Part shown: positions 24,201 to 39,200 of the stretch, in pieces
Layout of the letters: each line of letters opens with the position of its first letter
Position numbering within the stretch: position 1 is the first letter of the stretch
Assembly: GCA_014773175.1 (NCBI GenBank)
Contig: VXCM01001409.1
Span: 62,001-126,000 of the forward strand
DNA from: Lucifuga dentata
Taxonomy: Eukaryota; Chordata; Actinopteri; Ophidiiformes; Bythitidae
DNA length: 64,000 nt
Direction of reading: 5' to 3'
Program-made: the position numbers and the translations under genes
Notes under the pieces: generated by a model
Databases searched by the model: none
Told to the model about the DNA's origin: nothing
What the model saw: the letters and a program-made list of their open reading frames with translations, nothing else

Positions 24201-27200
24201 GTGACATACCTCTCGCAGCGTCGACCAGTGTATCCAGGAGGACAATTGTCACAGGTTGGCTGGCCGTCAGAATGTAGATAACAGGACTGGGAGAATCTGT
24301 GGAAACAAAGGGTCACAATTGTTAGCAGCTATTCAAGAGTAATCCATAGTGACTGCCTAAAATTGAGTACACTTTTAGACAACAACTCACTGGTTGCTGG
24401 AAGAGGTTCCAGGGCAAGGACAGGGCTGGCAGGCATGTGCACCACCCGTTACAGGGTTTCCATAGAAACCAGGCTGACAGTGATCGCACCTCAGTCCAGC
24501 AGTGTTATGGAGACATTGCTTTAGGTCAGAACACATAAAGAGAAGAGGTGAGATCCACTGAACTGTTGAGTATACTTAACAGTGACAGTGTTTCCGTGTG
24601 TTAGGATTTGCCAAAAAAAAAAAACCATTAGAGCGTTCCTCTGCAGAAATCGAAGCAGGCTGGTACAAGAGAAAGAGAAAAGGATTGGCATAACTTACCA
24701 GACACGCCCCAGTCTCAGGGTCACAGCTGCTGGCGTGACCACTGCAGTCACACCTTTCACAAGTACCCAAGTAAAGGCCAGAGCTTGTTCGAGTGTAGCC
24801 TTCATCGCACTCCTGTAACAGCATGGAAAAACGCCTCAGGAAAGAAACAAGTGAGGACAAAGAGGAATATGTCTTTATTCCATTGCAGCAAGTTGACAGA
24901 TTCCCATAAACATCAAGGACTGCAATGGAAACATGTTGGAGATTTTCTTGTGCTATCCTTGACGACTGAGAAGACATTGATCTGTGAGTGCCTTACTTTT
25001 TGTCTTACCAAATTACAGTAAATTGAACTTGAATTAAAATCTCTCTCTGTCTCTCAAATTAAAATCAAATCATGCTGGTTCAAACTGTATAGCCAAATTC
25101 ATATAATGGTGCTGTATCGTTGTCTGATTTATGCTACTGATACCATCCCCTTTGTATGTAAGTATAAGCACACGTGCAGGAGAGTGTACCTGACAAGAAG
25201 GTCCTCTGTATCCCTGAGGGCAGGCACACTCTTCCACTTCCAGGGCACGCTCATTACCAGTGGAGTGGGGAACGGCAATGTCCATCCTGATGTCTGACAG
25301 GCTATTTAACACAAAAGTACACAATTAATTGCGTACATGAGATAAGGAAAATATTTTACATATTTATTAGGCTAACTTTAAGATATTAAATATGATGATC
25401 AATGCTTTTGGATTAATTTTGAGGAACGTCAATGAGTTGACAAAGGAACTTTTTGCCATACCTGCTCTCAGCCATGTTGTCCGCATATGTAGCCCTAATC
25501 ATGAAGACAGAAACATCAGCCAGAGCCATCAAGAGGTGCTCACGAGTACAGGGGTACCCATCAGCACGACGCCATGCGGACTATCAATGACAAAAGTAGT
25601 ACAGACAAAAGAAAAGTAAATCTAGTGGCATTGTCTGAAGGTTCAGATTTAGATAAAGGACTTTATAGATGCAACATAAAAATCAGTCTTTACAATGATG
25701 TTTGATCATGACACACACCTCTCTGAAGGTCACTGTGATGGTTGTTGGGACACGTGGGAGTGGCTTTGTCTGAGAGTAGTGTTCCAGAAAAATGCCATTG
25801 CCCTGGAGAACCACATCTGGTTGACCGGCAATCACCAGTGAGCGCTGCCATGGTTCATAACGCACCGTGTAGCGAAGCTCCCCACCATAGGCTGTCACCT
25901 GGTAGCAACATGGAGAAACAGAAACTCAGAGGGTGGATGGTGGAAAGGTATTTCACCATTTAACACTGTGGGGTAAGTCATAAGACTCCCATGTTGAGCA
26001 TGACTGTGAAACCAAAGGTTCAAAAGAGGCTCACTGTTTGAATGAGAGCAACCTTTTCACTTGGTAACATGTTATGGCATGACTGAGCAGGACAGAAAGG
26101 GTGAAGAAATCTGGCTTGACTAGCACTTTTCTTGGAGAAAGAAAGACCCTCTCTTCTCCTTTAGAGTATTCTTTCCATTGCCTTTTCTCTCACCTTGTCT
26201 CCTCTGAAGTTCTCAGGCAGAACCCAGAAGTAAATGTCACTGGGGACACTGGAGAAGGAGCGGTAGGTGATTTCTGAAAAGCCCCTCTGGGAGATGCCTT
26301 CAGAAATGGTTTTAGTGTTGCCTCTGTTGGTGAGTGTGAAGAGCTGCCCATTCACTCCTCCACGAATCTGAAAGAGAGAAACATTTCTCCGACTGTAAAC
26401 TGAGATATCTTACATTTATATGTGATTGCACTGTGGAACAATAACTGTTTGCACACAACATCTCATTGTTTTGCTGATAAAAGCATGACTGCACAAACCT
26501 TGATACTAAAAATATTTGCTCCTCCCTTGCCCATTCATAGCTTTGGCAACTTACCTGGTCTCTATTCCAATTGGAGCTGGCACACTGTTTGGAGACACCC
26601 ATACAGAAGCACTGTAGACAGCCTTCTGGGTTAGCCTCAGAAAGATGGAAGAAGCCACGCTTACACTCATCACACTGAGTGCCCACCACATTGTTCTGCA
26701 ATATACACACACACAAATGTAATCCATCTGCCTGTCACGCTCATCATTTCTTTCATAGAAGATGACAGCAGCAAACACAGTAAGCTGCATCAGTCACACA
26801 AAACCACAATTAACTTTAGATTTAAATATGGTTTCAACAGACTTCAATTCTAAAGGTTCATTTAGTATTATAATGCATTGTTGTCTTGCATGGCTATACC
26901 TTGCAGCTGCACGGCCTGCTGTTGGAGTTGATTGTTCCTCTGTTATCACACTTGGAGCTTTCTGCAAGGAGAGAGCAGTAGAAAGAAGATGACATATGAG
27001 GAGGAAAGTGCACCTGGGAGTGTTCCAGCCACTCTGCATACCTGAGCCATGAACACATAATATTGCCTACAATTTCAGGAGGAAGGCCTGGTGGTGATCA
27101 TTAAACAAAGTTAAGACCTCCTAGTGGTCAAATCGCTGAATAACTGAAGTGTAACAACACAGCTAAAACAATCCAGGTGAAACTTCTGTCTATTTCATGT

Positions 27201-30200
27201 CTAGAACTGAACAACGAACACTTCAAAATTGTCATAAAATGCTGAATATACTCACCAATGGGAACACATTTTCCATTGGGCTGAAGGGGATTACCATGGT
27301 AACCAGGAGCGCACCTGTGTTGAAGCAGAGATATCAGTGACATGACTGACTTCTTTACTTAATGCATTCAGTTCATGCTCTGTCACAGTCAATCTTCATT
27401 CAAATCTACCTATAACAATATTATAAATATCATATAAAGATGACATTCATTACCAGCAGGCGTCAGAGACTGAGAACCATCTTTAAGCTATTTAAACCAT
27501 CATCTAAAGGTACAGTATATATCAGCTTCCTCACTTTTCACAGCGTCTTCCTGTGTAGCCAGGCTTGCAGGCATCACATGTTGCCTGTTGCTCAACGTCC
27601 AGGAAGCAGGTGTCAGAGAACCTACATGTAAGAAAATCCACAAAACCCAGCCAAAGAGCCACAAATTAAAACTTGAAGCATGGTTAGCATGTAGGTCACA
27701 GGTTGACATGTTGAATGAATAAACCAACACTCTGTATCTGAATGACCTCAAGGAATCTAAAACTGCAGGGAGAAAAACTCATTCCATTCCATGATAACTT
27801 GTGGGTGTGTGCACCAATATGTATTGTCGATGTGTATATGTGTGTGGTAAATGAGGGTGTGCAACCTTGTGTGACCTCTTACCGGCGTGAAGTCTCAGTG
27901 TACGGGCAAGGACAGGGCCTACAGTCGTCAGGGCGACCGCGGCTCGGGTCACCAAAGTAGCCTGGGCGACACTTGTCACACTGAGGGCCTTCTGTGTTGT
28001 GCTGGCAGCTCTGCAGCATGGAGAACACATTAGTCATTCTCTCATATGAACACTCAAAATAGACTTTAATCAGACAGACATTATTATGTTCAGAAAACCG
28101 AATTTGCCTATATTTTAAGAAGTGATAAGTCTTTCTTTCTTTTCTTTTCATTTTGGGGGAAAATATGCTTGCCAATAAGGAGTTAGGAGTGATTACCAGA
28201 CAGTGTCCGCTGATTGGATCACAGGCACTGGCATGTCCATTACAGTTACAACCAGCGCAGGTACCAAGATAAGACCCACCAGGGACACGCTCAAAACCAG
28301 ATGAACACATCTCACAGGACAGACCTGTGTATCCTGGGGGACATCTGGAAATGATAGACATGAGTATTACCAAGCAGGGTTTCAATCCAACCATTTCTGT
28401 GCATATATGAATGTTTTTATATTATAAAACATTAGATATTTTACAATACAAAATAAAATATATTATTTTATAATAATATATTATATTGTAATATATAATA
28501 TGTATGATATATTATAGGGTGGGTTTACCTGCATTCTTCAACATCCTTAGCGTGACCATGCGTGCTGAACTGCACAGTGGTGGTATCCATGACGATATCA
28601 CTAAGAGCCACACTGACCATGTGGTTGTCAAAGATGGTGCGGATGCTGATGCTGTCCAGGTTGGCTAAGGTCATCATCAGCTCCTCTCGGCTCACAGGCC
28701 GGCCATTAGACTGCTGCCAGTTGTCCTAAAACAATAACAAGCAAGTTCTTTTTTTTTTTTTGAAAGATCTACATATCATCACACATTTACCACAGGATTT
28801 AGTAGAGTCTACACTAGGTTATGCTAGAAGGTTATGCTAAAAGAAACTTTTCTAACCGTATTCCTACCTCAGTGAATTTTATCTGTTTCTGGTTGACCAC
28901 TCTGGCAGGGGTGGCGTTGCCTCTGCGGTACACAAGTCTGTGCCCATTCCCAACAAGGATCACATCTGGTTTCTCCACAGGCTCAGACAAACCACGGGCC
29001 AGTGTGTACCGTATCTTGAATTTCAGGGAACCTCCATAGGAGTCAATCTAAAACCACAAGGAATACAATTTCATACACATCTGTGGAAACAGGTAAAGTA
29101 AAATAAAGTTAACGGTACTAACTGTTTCATTCTTTACCTTGTTGCCAAGGAACTGGCGAGGCAAAGTCCAGAAGGAATCAAGGTTAAGGAAACGACGTGA
29201 TAGGTCAACAAGCTGGAACTCTTCCATCTCAGGGTTAACGAGGAGCTGAGTGGAGGAGAGAGGAGGAGTGCCTGGCCTTGTGGGGTATGTGACATTCACT
29301 CCTGGAGACCAAAAAGATAAATTGCAATGACTACGAAACATATCTAACAAGCTTTTAAAGGAAAAATTTAAATTGACAGTATATTAGCTCTATGAAAATC
29401 AAATTTCATAATTATCAGTGACTTTATTGCCTTTGAAGTTGTCCTCCTCAGTGAAACGTAGGCTGATTTGACTGCGGTAGCGGCCAGTGGACTGGCAGTT
29501 CTTGGTGATTCCAACGCAGAAGCAGGACACACAGCGCCCGTCCACACTGAAGTGACCATTGGGACAGTTGCCTGGAGACATCATGAAAAAAAGTGGATCG
29601 ACAATAGTTCTAATACGATTTACACCCACAGAAAAGCTTAATGTAGGGTTTGTTATTAAAACTTTAGTGTTTCAGATAGCGATGACAAGGTAAGGAGAAG
29701 TGACGCGTTGGTACCTGGGTTGGGACTCTGTGTGAGAGTTAGCACTCCGTCAGGGATACCAAACACCAGGCCTTTGGCATTGATGGCCTCACAGGTGTAA
29801 GCCCCCTGATCCGCCTCCTTCACATCACGAATGGTCAGGGTGCCACGCCCATTCTCACTGGTCATGGAGATTCTGGGCACACAAGAATACCACATAATCA
29901 TCCAGTATTTTCTTAACTATTTGCTTGTTATGCCTCTATGGCAACCAAGGTGTAGATCATAATAGGATCCTACTCCTTTCATGACCACAACACTTTGCAC
30001 AAAAATTCATAAAAAATAATTGCAATTACCTACCATACAGCATCCTACACCTAGAATGAGACACTATGCTCAACGCTCTGTAGGAGCAGCGTCGGACATA
30101 TGTTTTCATTCGCAGAGGTCATGAATGCAAATCTAGAGTACACCACAAATATCTTAGTAATTAAAATCAGATGTCTAAACAGAATTGAGTCAGCACTGAA

Positions 30201-33200
30201 ACACTGATCTAACAAGGTTGTTGATGGTTAAAAGAAAACAGTTTATGGTTTGCTGCAGGTCAGTTAAGCCAGACTGCTTTTCACCAGATGCAGATCTTTT
30301 CTTTTAGAAGGCAACACTATATCACCAATAAAAATATCACAGCACTGGCATCACTTTTTAATTTTTAGAGGTAATCAGTTTACAGTGCTGTCAAAATAAG
30401 TTATAATGTTGAAGAATGAATATTTTTTAATCAAACCTACCTGCCACTAACAGGGATGTGTCCCCAATTGAGTCTCCAGGTGATGATGGGGGTGGGCACT
30501 CCCACAGCCTGACAGGTGAATGTCACTGTTTCCCCACGTGCTGCTTGAATAGACTCTTCTGGTGGGCTTGTCACAGTGGGAGGGGCTGTAAAAGTGCCAG
30601 GAACACATTTAAGATAAGATATTCTATTAGCTGCATTATAAATGCACATCTACAATAGCAAGTGTCAAACTCTCTGTATTAGAAAAGCCTAAAAGTGACT
30701 GGCATTTGGTGATTCAGTGAAACTCATAAATGCCTGAAGGTCGGAGGATATATAAATCTGTGCTATGGATGGCCAATTTTATTTCAGTTCTCAGGATTGG
30801 ATGGCTCACAAAAAGTTCTGTGTCTCAGCCAGGATATGTGTGAATAGAGAGTGGTTCACTGCAAATTAGTCATACAGTACAATGGCACTTGCTCGCAGGG
30901 TGGAGGAGAGGAGAGGAGAGGAGAGATAAAGAAGCAGAGAGAGTGCAAAAAAATGTCAAGAAGAAAGGGATTTTGAGGAATGACAGAGGCAGAGTGTAAG
31001 AGTTCAGAGCTGTCGAGAGCTTCCAGTCTGAGACTTACTGCAGTTGTACTCATCAGAGCGGTCGGGGCAGTCTGGCTCTTCATCACACTGAAAGCTAGCT
31101 GGGATACAGGTACGATCGCTCAGGCATTCAAACTGCTCAGGAGCACATGTGTCACCGGGCCCTTTGGTAGCTGCAGTTAGAAGAAAATGGAGATATGTAG
31201 TATCTTTCATTTACTCCATTTAGAGCCAAGAAGGCCGAAGGCAGATCTTTAACAACTCAAAGAAATGAAAACTTACGGCAATCTGTTTCATCTGAGTTAT
31301 CTTCACAGTCATTATCTCCGTCACACCGCCAAAGCTTGAGGGCACAGCGTCCATTTTTGCATTTAAACTCGTTAGGCTCACAGGGAGATGGAGTACCTGT
31401 AAAACAAGAGGGATCATTTGAGTGTAAATTCTTGTTTGAGCATGTGCAAATGCAAAGTGAGCGTGTGTGTGTGTGTGTGTGGTGATGGTGGGGGAGTCTC
31501 TATTCCTCACCACATCTGAACTCATCACTTCCATCTGAGCAGTCCCGCTCTCCATCACAGAGGTAGTCTCGAGGGATACACTCTCCACTCTGGCATGTGG
31601 CTTGGCCTACCCTGCAGGGTCCAGTGACTGGAGGCCGCGGGGGTNCTCTCCACTCTGGCATGTGGCTTGGCCTACCCTGCAGGGTCCAGTGACTGGAGGC
31701 CGCGGGGGTTTCTTAACAGGGGTGGTTGTAATGGGAGTGGCCGGGGTAACAGAACTGTGCCATTTCGTATCTAAAACAAATCTCTGGTTAAACTTGGTAA
31801 AGGTACAAAGTGGAAACTCAAAGATGGTAACTGAATAAATCAACAGTCAATATGCATCTGGCTGTTATTCCATGCGTAACCGTGCTACTAATGCAGGCCA
31901 GTCAAGCTGAAGCCACTCACCGCAATTCGTCTCATCACTCATGTCTCTGCAGTCAGGTCTGTTGTCACACAGGTATTCCATCACGATACATGTTCCGTCA
32001 CCACATCTGTGCTCATCTGCCATGCAGGGTCTGATGCTGGGGGTTACTGAGAGATGCAGAGGGAAAGGGGGGNAGGAGGATGGGGGTGTTCAAGGGTCAA
32101 AGACATGCAAGCCAAGGCTACAGCACAGCCAAAACATTTCAAAAGTCTCACACCACAGTATGAGGTGAACAACAAAAACAGCATCCTGGGTCCTTTAGCT
32201 ATCACATTACTATCTCTCTGACAGACTATAATTAAGGGAGTACTTTAAGATTCACAAAGAGATTTTCAAGGACATGTCAACTTTTTTCTTTTTTTTTTTT
32301 GCAAAGATCTGTTTTGCATTATATGTTGTGTCATACCTAAAACCCTCTTCTCCGTGGTTAAACTGACAATGCATATGCTCAGTCACCATGCATGCCTACG
32401 GGTTTCACAGGATTGCTTAAATCAAAAGCTGACTGAGATTGCAGAGATCTGCAGCATTCTTCATCAGACACATGCAATGCAGAGGTCCTTGTTCACCACT
32501 ATACTGGTGAACTATAGAGAATTTATGTATCTACTTTACATTGGTGCTTTCATGCAGAACATTCCTCAGACCACATGACCATTGCTAGCATACAAAAAGT
32601 AAAGGTAATAAAAGTTCAAGGTCATAAAGAAGGAACAGCTTGACTCTTCATGAAAAGGCACTACAGTCATTCAATTTCTATGGTACAATCGGCTCAGCCA
32701 CCATGCAACGAGCATGGCAGAGTACAAACCTGGCACTGCCACAGGCTCCACAGCAGGCAGAGCTTGAGCTACAAACCAGAGGGAAATGTTAAGGATTCTG
32801 CTTAACCCTCTGACAGAACGTGATCTGCTGTACAAAAACAGCCAACTCTATGTAAGGAAGTGTTTGGTGTGATAGTCAGCCACTTCATGGTTGTGTTAGG
32901 TGGTGTTGCAAATTTTGCTAAAGCTCAGGTCTTACCTTCTCCCAGCCGTCTGAACTGAAAACCTAGGACTGATGTGACATAAGAAGCGATGGCTCCCTCT
33001 TTCACCACATTGTACAGCACGCTGCGGATCTGTTCGTCATTGCTGTTGTCGTCAGAACCCACATCCAACTCCACAAATACATCCACGCCATCCTCTCTTA
33101 CCATCTTCCTGCAGAGAGCAAGAAAGATGACACAGTTCTGTAGCAGTAAGGTTTCTCTTTGGATTTCTTTAAAGTACCATACTGGTGGCTTTGCATGTTT

Positions 33201-36200
33201 GAGCCCAACATATATATACCGTAAATATATATGTAACTCACATACATGTTACATTACTGACAACCATTTCCCAAAAAATACTGGTGTGGTAAATATTAGA
33301 AGTGTTTTTCCCTACCTTCCAGGCTGCCATTTGTTTCAGTTTATTCCACTACGCTATTAAAATCAACTTGCAATGACTTGAAACACGTTTGGGCTTAAAC
33401 ACGCAAAATCGCCAGTAATGTCCTTTAAAGGAATCACTAACATCAAAACAGATGAATCCTACTACTGCTGACCTTGCGCTGTCTGGAAAAAGGGAAAGAA
33501 TTATCACACAAAGACAAAGAGGCAGCATCACACAGCTGTAGGGTATCTGGTGTGAGTGTCAAAAGGATTGATTTACAAGATTTGTGTTCTTACTTAATGA
33601 TGACTACGCTGACTGTCTGGACTCCTGGGATTCTGTTGTACTCTGACTCCAGCTGTGGAAGGAAAACCAGACTGGTTAAGTTAAAATAAACAAGCCTGGA
33701 TCTTATTTTCAGACATAGTGTCACACATACTGTAATCAGCAGTCATAAATCACATGGATTAACCTTAAAAGGTAATAATACCCTTAGCGTACTGTACATG
33801 AACACCATTCAGTTTGGCTTGTCCTAGCTAAACAGAATAGGTCTTACCGTGTCTACCACTGCTTCAGAGATCTCAGTAAAGGCTGGAGAGAAGATGTCTT
33901 CAAGCTCAGGGCCATAGACCAGGGAGTCAGTGAAGTTGACTAGAGCTCTATAATAGACTAAAAATACAGAGAGGGAAGAAGAATCTGTAAGCTAAACCAC
34001 ACAATAACTAACAACGACTCCAGTCTCAGAATGCTGATCATCTGTCACAGAGTTTAACTATCGTGAGCCAGATTTAAACCTAATTTTCCTTATGATAAAG
34101 TGTTAAACTCTATTAAACATGATGATATATAGGATACTGCCAAGGAATTATTTCCCTCAGGCAAGCCTTTGGTTTAATGTTTCAAAAAGCTAAAGAGCAT
34201 TACTGTGGCTGAAATGAGAGCCACATACAAATTATGATGTCTATTTCCATAATCTCAATTGTGGTCGGTCTGTACTAAAACCAACAACTGCAGCGTTGCA
34301 CCACATAAGCTCTAACAAGAAGTGCATGCTGACACAGGCACGCTTTGAACCCACAAACTCAAATATATCCATGAAATTACAGCATCAGGACATGTCTTCC
34401 TCCCTGTCTGTCTCTTTTTTGTGCGGCATTTACAAGAAAAAAGGCATTTTTAGAACAACAGTCCATTATTTTGTTCAATGGATTAAATTTTCACAATGTT
34501 GCATTTACTGCTTGGTTCAGTTTGCTTTCCACACAGAACAAAATTCCAGGTGAAAGCCATGTGGGAACGCTCACTTTGCTCATTGGTCAGAAATCTCTAA
34601 GGATGGGAGTGACAAAATCTAAACAGGAAGAGGTTTAGTGTGTCAGGATTGCTAACATAACATGAAACAATGACAGAACTGGCATGTGTGTCTTGGTCAA
34701 TATATCAGAGAAAACTATGCCAATAGCATGTCTAATTTTACTTCAAGTCAACATGTCAAAAAATACATACTGCTTCATATTATGCGACGAAGGAACTACT
34801 TTCAGACGACTGAACGGGAGAGTGGAGCGCATATTAAAAACATACTGCACAAACATGCTAACCTTCAATCTTGTTAATCCACAGTGCCCGTTTGTTCATC
34901 AAAGATGTTGTTTACATTAACCATGCATGCTTAGCCCTCTCTTGTTCTACATCAATCAACAGATCAAAAGATGCTACTGCAGTTGGTTCAGAACTAGTCT
35001 GGATATTGTGGTCCTGCTACGTTGGCTGGATTGGATAATGGTCACACCCAAAGGAAGTGCTTGGACAGACTTTGACAATCATCTCATATTAATCCTGATG
35101 CAACTGTTTTGGTCTGTACCAAAGTGTGTTTACAGTGTTCAGATCTGCCTAAATGAAACATACCAAGGGGGAAACGAACTCTAGTCCAACTGAACTGGAC
35201 TAAATCACATAGGTATGCAAATGCCCTTAGTTTACTTTATATGCTTTTTCCACTAAGGTAGAACTGAGACACTGCCTGTCCTGCGAGAAATCCATATATT
35301 ATGTATTTGATGGTTTGCATTGTTAATCAATACAAATAATCAAATACATAGTACATGGACATCAGCCAACGCAGCAGGACCACAAATTTTCATCAGACTC
35401 CTGTATGAAAGTTGATGACATCAGAGAGTTGGAAGGCAAGTGGGAGTTTGAGTCAGCATCACCGTTCTGCCAGCGGCTGCAGAGGAAGATGAAGAAAATC
35501 CTCTGTGAGTGACTCTGGAACGNGGGGGGGGCTCAACATTCCCTCCACATGCACCAAGTCAAACATGAGGCAGTCAGGCAGGCGAGCAGTGGAAGGGCTG
35601 AAGAAGGGATTAAATCAAAGGCTAAGTTAGCAGGACTTGAAGGGACTTAGACATACAGTAAGTAGGTCAGCCGTGCTCAGAGTTGATTTTAACAGTAGCA
35701 AAGTCTTATTCCAGGTTAACTTTGTAGTTGTTGTTACATCTACTGTGCACAACATCTCTTCTAGATGACCTTGAGAGGCAATGACCCACAGAGTTGCTCC
35801 GGAGTGTGGACACTAATGTTCTAATCTTGTGACTCAAATTGCTCTGCAGAAGTGCAGCAAGGGCAAAAAGACAAAGTTTGATTGCTTAATGCATACAATT
35901 AAGTCCTTCTTCCCTTCATTTCTGCCACACCCATCTACCAAGTGGGTCACAACAGACATTTATTTCCAAATTTTTATACAATGTAGAATCAAGTCATCCA
36001 CTTTTTTTTCAATGATAGCCCTGTTTTCATTAGCAGATAATATTCAGAATGGTCCTAAATGTCACTTGGCTTTGTGCAATGTAAATCAACCGATGTTTGA
36101 CAAGTAATTCCAGCTGCATACTGTCATTGCATATCTGTGTGATTATAGGTTCCAAATCTCACGTTTTGGGTACCAACTGTTTACAAAGTTGTTTTCACTT

Positions 36201-39200
36201 TTAAGCACTGGAATTTTTACATCAGCATCGGCTGAATTATGACAATAAATTATTGATTCCTCCACTTAAAGACACATTTTCAAACTCTATCGATAACCAC
36301 ACATTCAGTTTGGATTCTGTAGAACTATGCAGAACTATGAATAACTCATTATCAACAACAATAGTGGATCAGGCGCATCATTATAATTCTAATGTCAGAT
36401 TTTTAGTCCATCAACCTTAAAACAGCTCAGACCTGCAGGGTGCCCTGTTCTCACACTCCTGCCAACACTTTGTTAGGATGAGCCTGCCAGCCTCTGATTT
36501 CAGACTGGCAGTGTGGATTTTGGGAGGAAGTCAATATTTGTACTGTTTCTTGCACTTAGATGCTACTTGCAAAGCAAAAAAACAAAGGGTCTTGTTCTAT
36601 GTGACCATTTGTGAGGCTCTACTTACAAACACAGATGCTCATATGCAGCTTTACATATATTGAAACTGACACAAGACATTTATCATGCTTACTAAGAACT
36701 ACTTCATTAAAAGTTAAAGATCTTGCATCTCACACTTGGGCAGTGTGCTCATTGTGTTATAGGTCGACAGGGAGCCTTGGTGCTTTAGACTCCACTGCTT
36801 GGCTTTTAAACAGCTGCCTTCTTAAAACAGAGCTAAATTCCTCATTACACACAACATTGGCATCCCAGTTGATTTCTCCAAGACATCTTCCATTCTTGGT
36901 GAGGAAAGGCCTCATTTATGGTAGAATAAACTGAACACTGGCTATGTAAACACATAATGAGGTGAACATGTCCAGAACTGCAAACTGTAGCACTCTGCTT
37001 CAGTTTAGACAGGCAGGGTGTCTGACTGTTTGCTTTGCAGACTGTTACTGTCAGATTGTACAAATAATTGTCAGGCTTGAAGATGGCACCAAAAGGAGGG
37101 CAACATCAAAGTGGTGAATCAAAGCGTCTCATCTGACCCGCATATAATCTAATCACTTGAGTGGGTACCCGCTGCCAGGTCAACAGCGACTTGCAGCCCC
37201 AACTCTCTCAGGTTACCGCTTTGACGTTACGGACAGGTGAGTGTGGGGCTGCTGCCGCTTGAGATCCTCTGATTAGCGCTTTGAATTGTGTCCTACTGCT
37301 AACGAGCGGCCCCTTTTTTTCAAGGACCATTCTCCTGTACATCACTCACTGCTTCCAATGGGGGAAATCAAGTACCACAATTATCAGGACTGATGAAACT
37401 GCAGACATGATGGGTGGAATGAAAAAAATAAGTCTGGAAAAATAACATTCCAAACTCTTAATTCACAAACTGATTTAGCTATTAAAGCTGTTCAGCAGAA
37501 CTGTGGTGGCTTTGTGCAATGGGCCCCCCTTTGCACACAGAGGCCTGTGCAGAAGACAAAGACTTGATTGAGCAGTGAGCCCAGCCTGGCCTTTAAAACC
37601 CAGCCGCATTGGATTTGACCTTCAACCCCCCAGCCAGCGCCTACAGCATTGACCCGACACCATCTAAACTATTAAGAGAGGGAGGCAGGAGGAGTCAGAA
37701 CCCACAAGAACAAGACCCAAAACCACTTTACCACTTTACACCAATGACTCCATTACACACTTTTATAATAAGTTTTCCTTTTCTCTTTCTCTCCAGCACA
37801 CACCCACCTCTTTCATCTCTATCCCTCTATCAAACCTGTCTCTCTCTCAGGTGCATATGCTGATATGCTGCCAGTTTCTTTTTGAGCTTGTACAAAGGAC
37901 CCCTGCTACTTAACCCTTTTTCTGGTGTCCAGCCAAGCTGTTCTGTCTGCATTTTCATTCTCTGCCCACTGGGAAACTCTTGGAAATAACTTCTGGCTTC
38001 AGTATTAAGCTAGCTGCTTTGTGTTCTCCCACAGCCTGCTATGTAAACACCAAAAACCACCATTGTGAATAATAAAGTATGTCTTTATATCCACGAAACC
38101 CTCTAGTAGTGATCCTATTAAACACCTGGTTTAGACTACTGGGATGAGCCATCTGCATGAGGCTAAAATTACACAAACGCCATTACATATTATAAAACAA
38201 TTTTAAAGTGTTGGCTGCACCCAAAGACAGGCAGATGGAGTCATTCAAACATCTTTTTATGAAGATGTTTTCAAATGGAAACGCAAGGGTTGTCACTAGA
38301 GTGAGATAAACTCTATTATTCAATGGAACAACCCCATCATTTTCCACTGGCATTGGAAAACACTGGAATCCGCCTGCAAGACGCTTGGAAAAACAGATGA
38401 GCTGGACTCAAACACCACATGCCCAAGCCGAGTCCTTCTTGGAATGTTATCTGAGAGTGCATTTGGAAATGAGAGTGCATAACTGAACAGAGCAGGTGAC
38501 AGGAGAGAGTGCCAAACCACTACATCACAGAAGACAAGAGAAGGAAGAAACTCCAGCATGAAAAAGAAAAAAAATTGCATAAAGACTTACTGTAGTCTGG
38601 TTCGTCTGGGCTCTGTATATTCCCCAGATATGAAGAGTCCAACAGGCGTGCTATGGCAAGCGATGAGAAGCAAGGAGCAAGAAACAGGCAGGGAGACATG
38701 GCGTATAGGTCAAAGTGGTACAAAGAGCAGCCAAAGGTCAAGGAGCGAACAAGATAAGCAAGACAAGGACCAGACAAAGTTAGCCAGGCGGGTGCAGAGA
38801 GGTTAAGGTTTCAGGAAAGCGAGAGAGGAAATGAATGGAAGCAAGGAGAGAAAATAGAAAGTGACAATTAGAAAGAGATTTGCCAAAAGAGTTGTCTGAA
38901 CAGAAGCAGGTGCACAGATCAGGGAAAAATCTCAAAGATCTATTCTGAAATGAAAAAATAAGCAAAACTTAAGGAGTCAATTTGTAGAAGTTGTCATCAC
39001 AATTTGTTATAAGAACAGAAATGTCAGTACCAACAGCAGTTATTCCATTAATCATGACCATGCACATGTTGTGGTTGGTGAATGCTTACTGGGACAATGG
39101 GGAGGATAATTCATTCAACAAGTGTCTGTCTGACAACACAAATCTGTCTGCTTTCTGCTCGCATGGCAGCATCCAGCAAGGGTCAGGAGGGTATCTCTCA

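Noticed and set aside
31581..31709. A genuine extra partial LDLa module
   Set aside because: The copies are identical and flank a single N, as at other joins in this window, and the extra copy breaks the frame.
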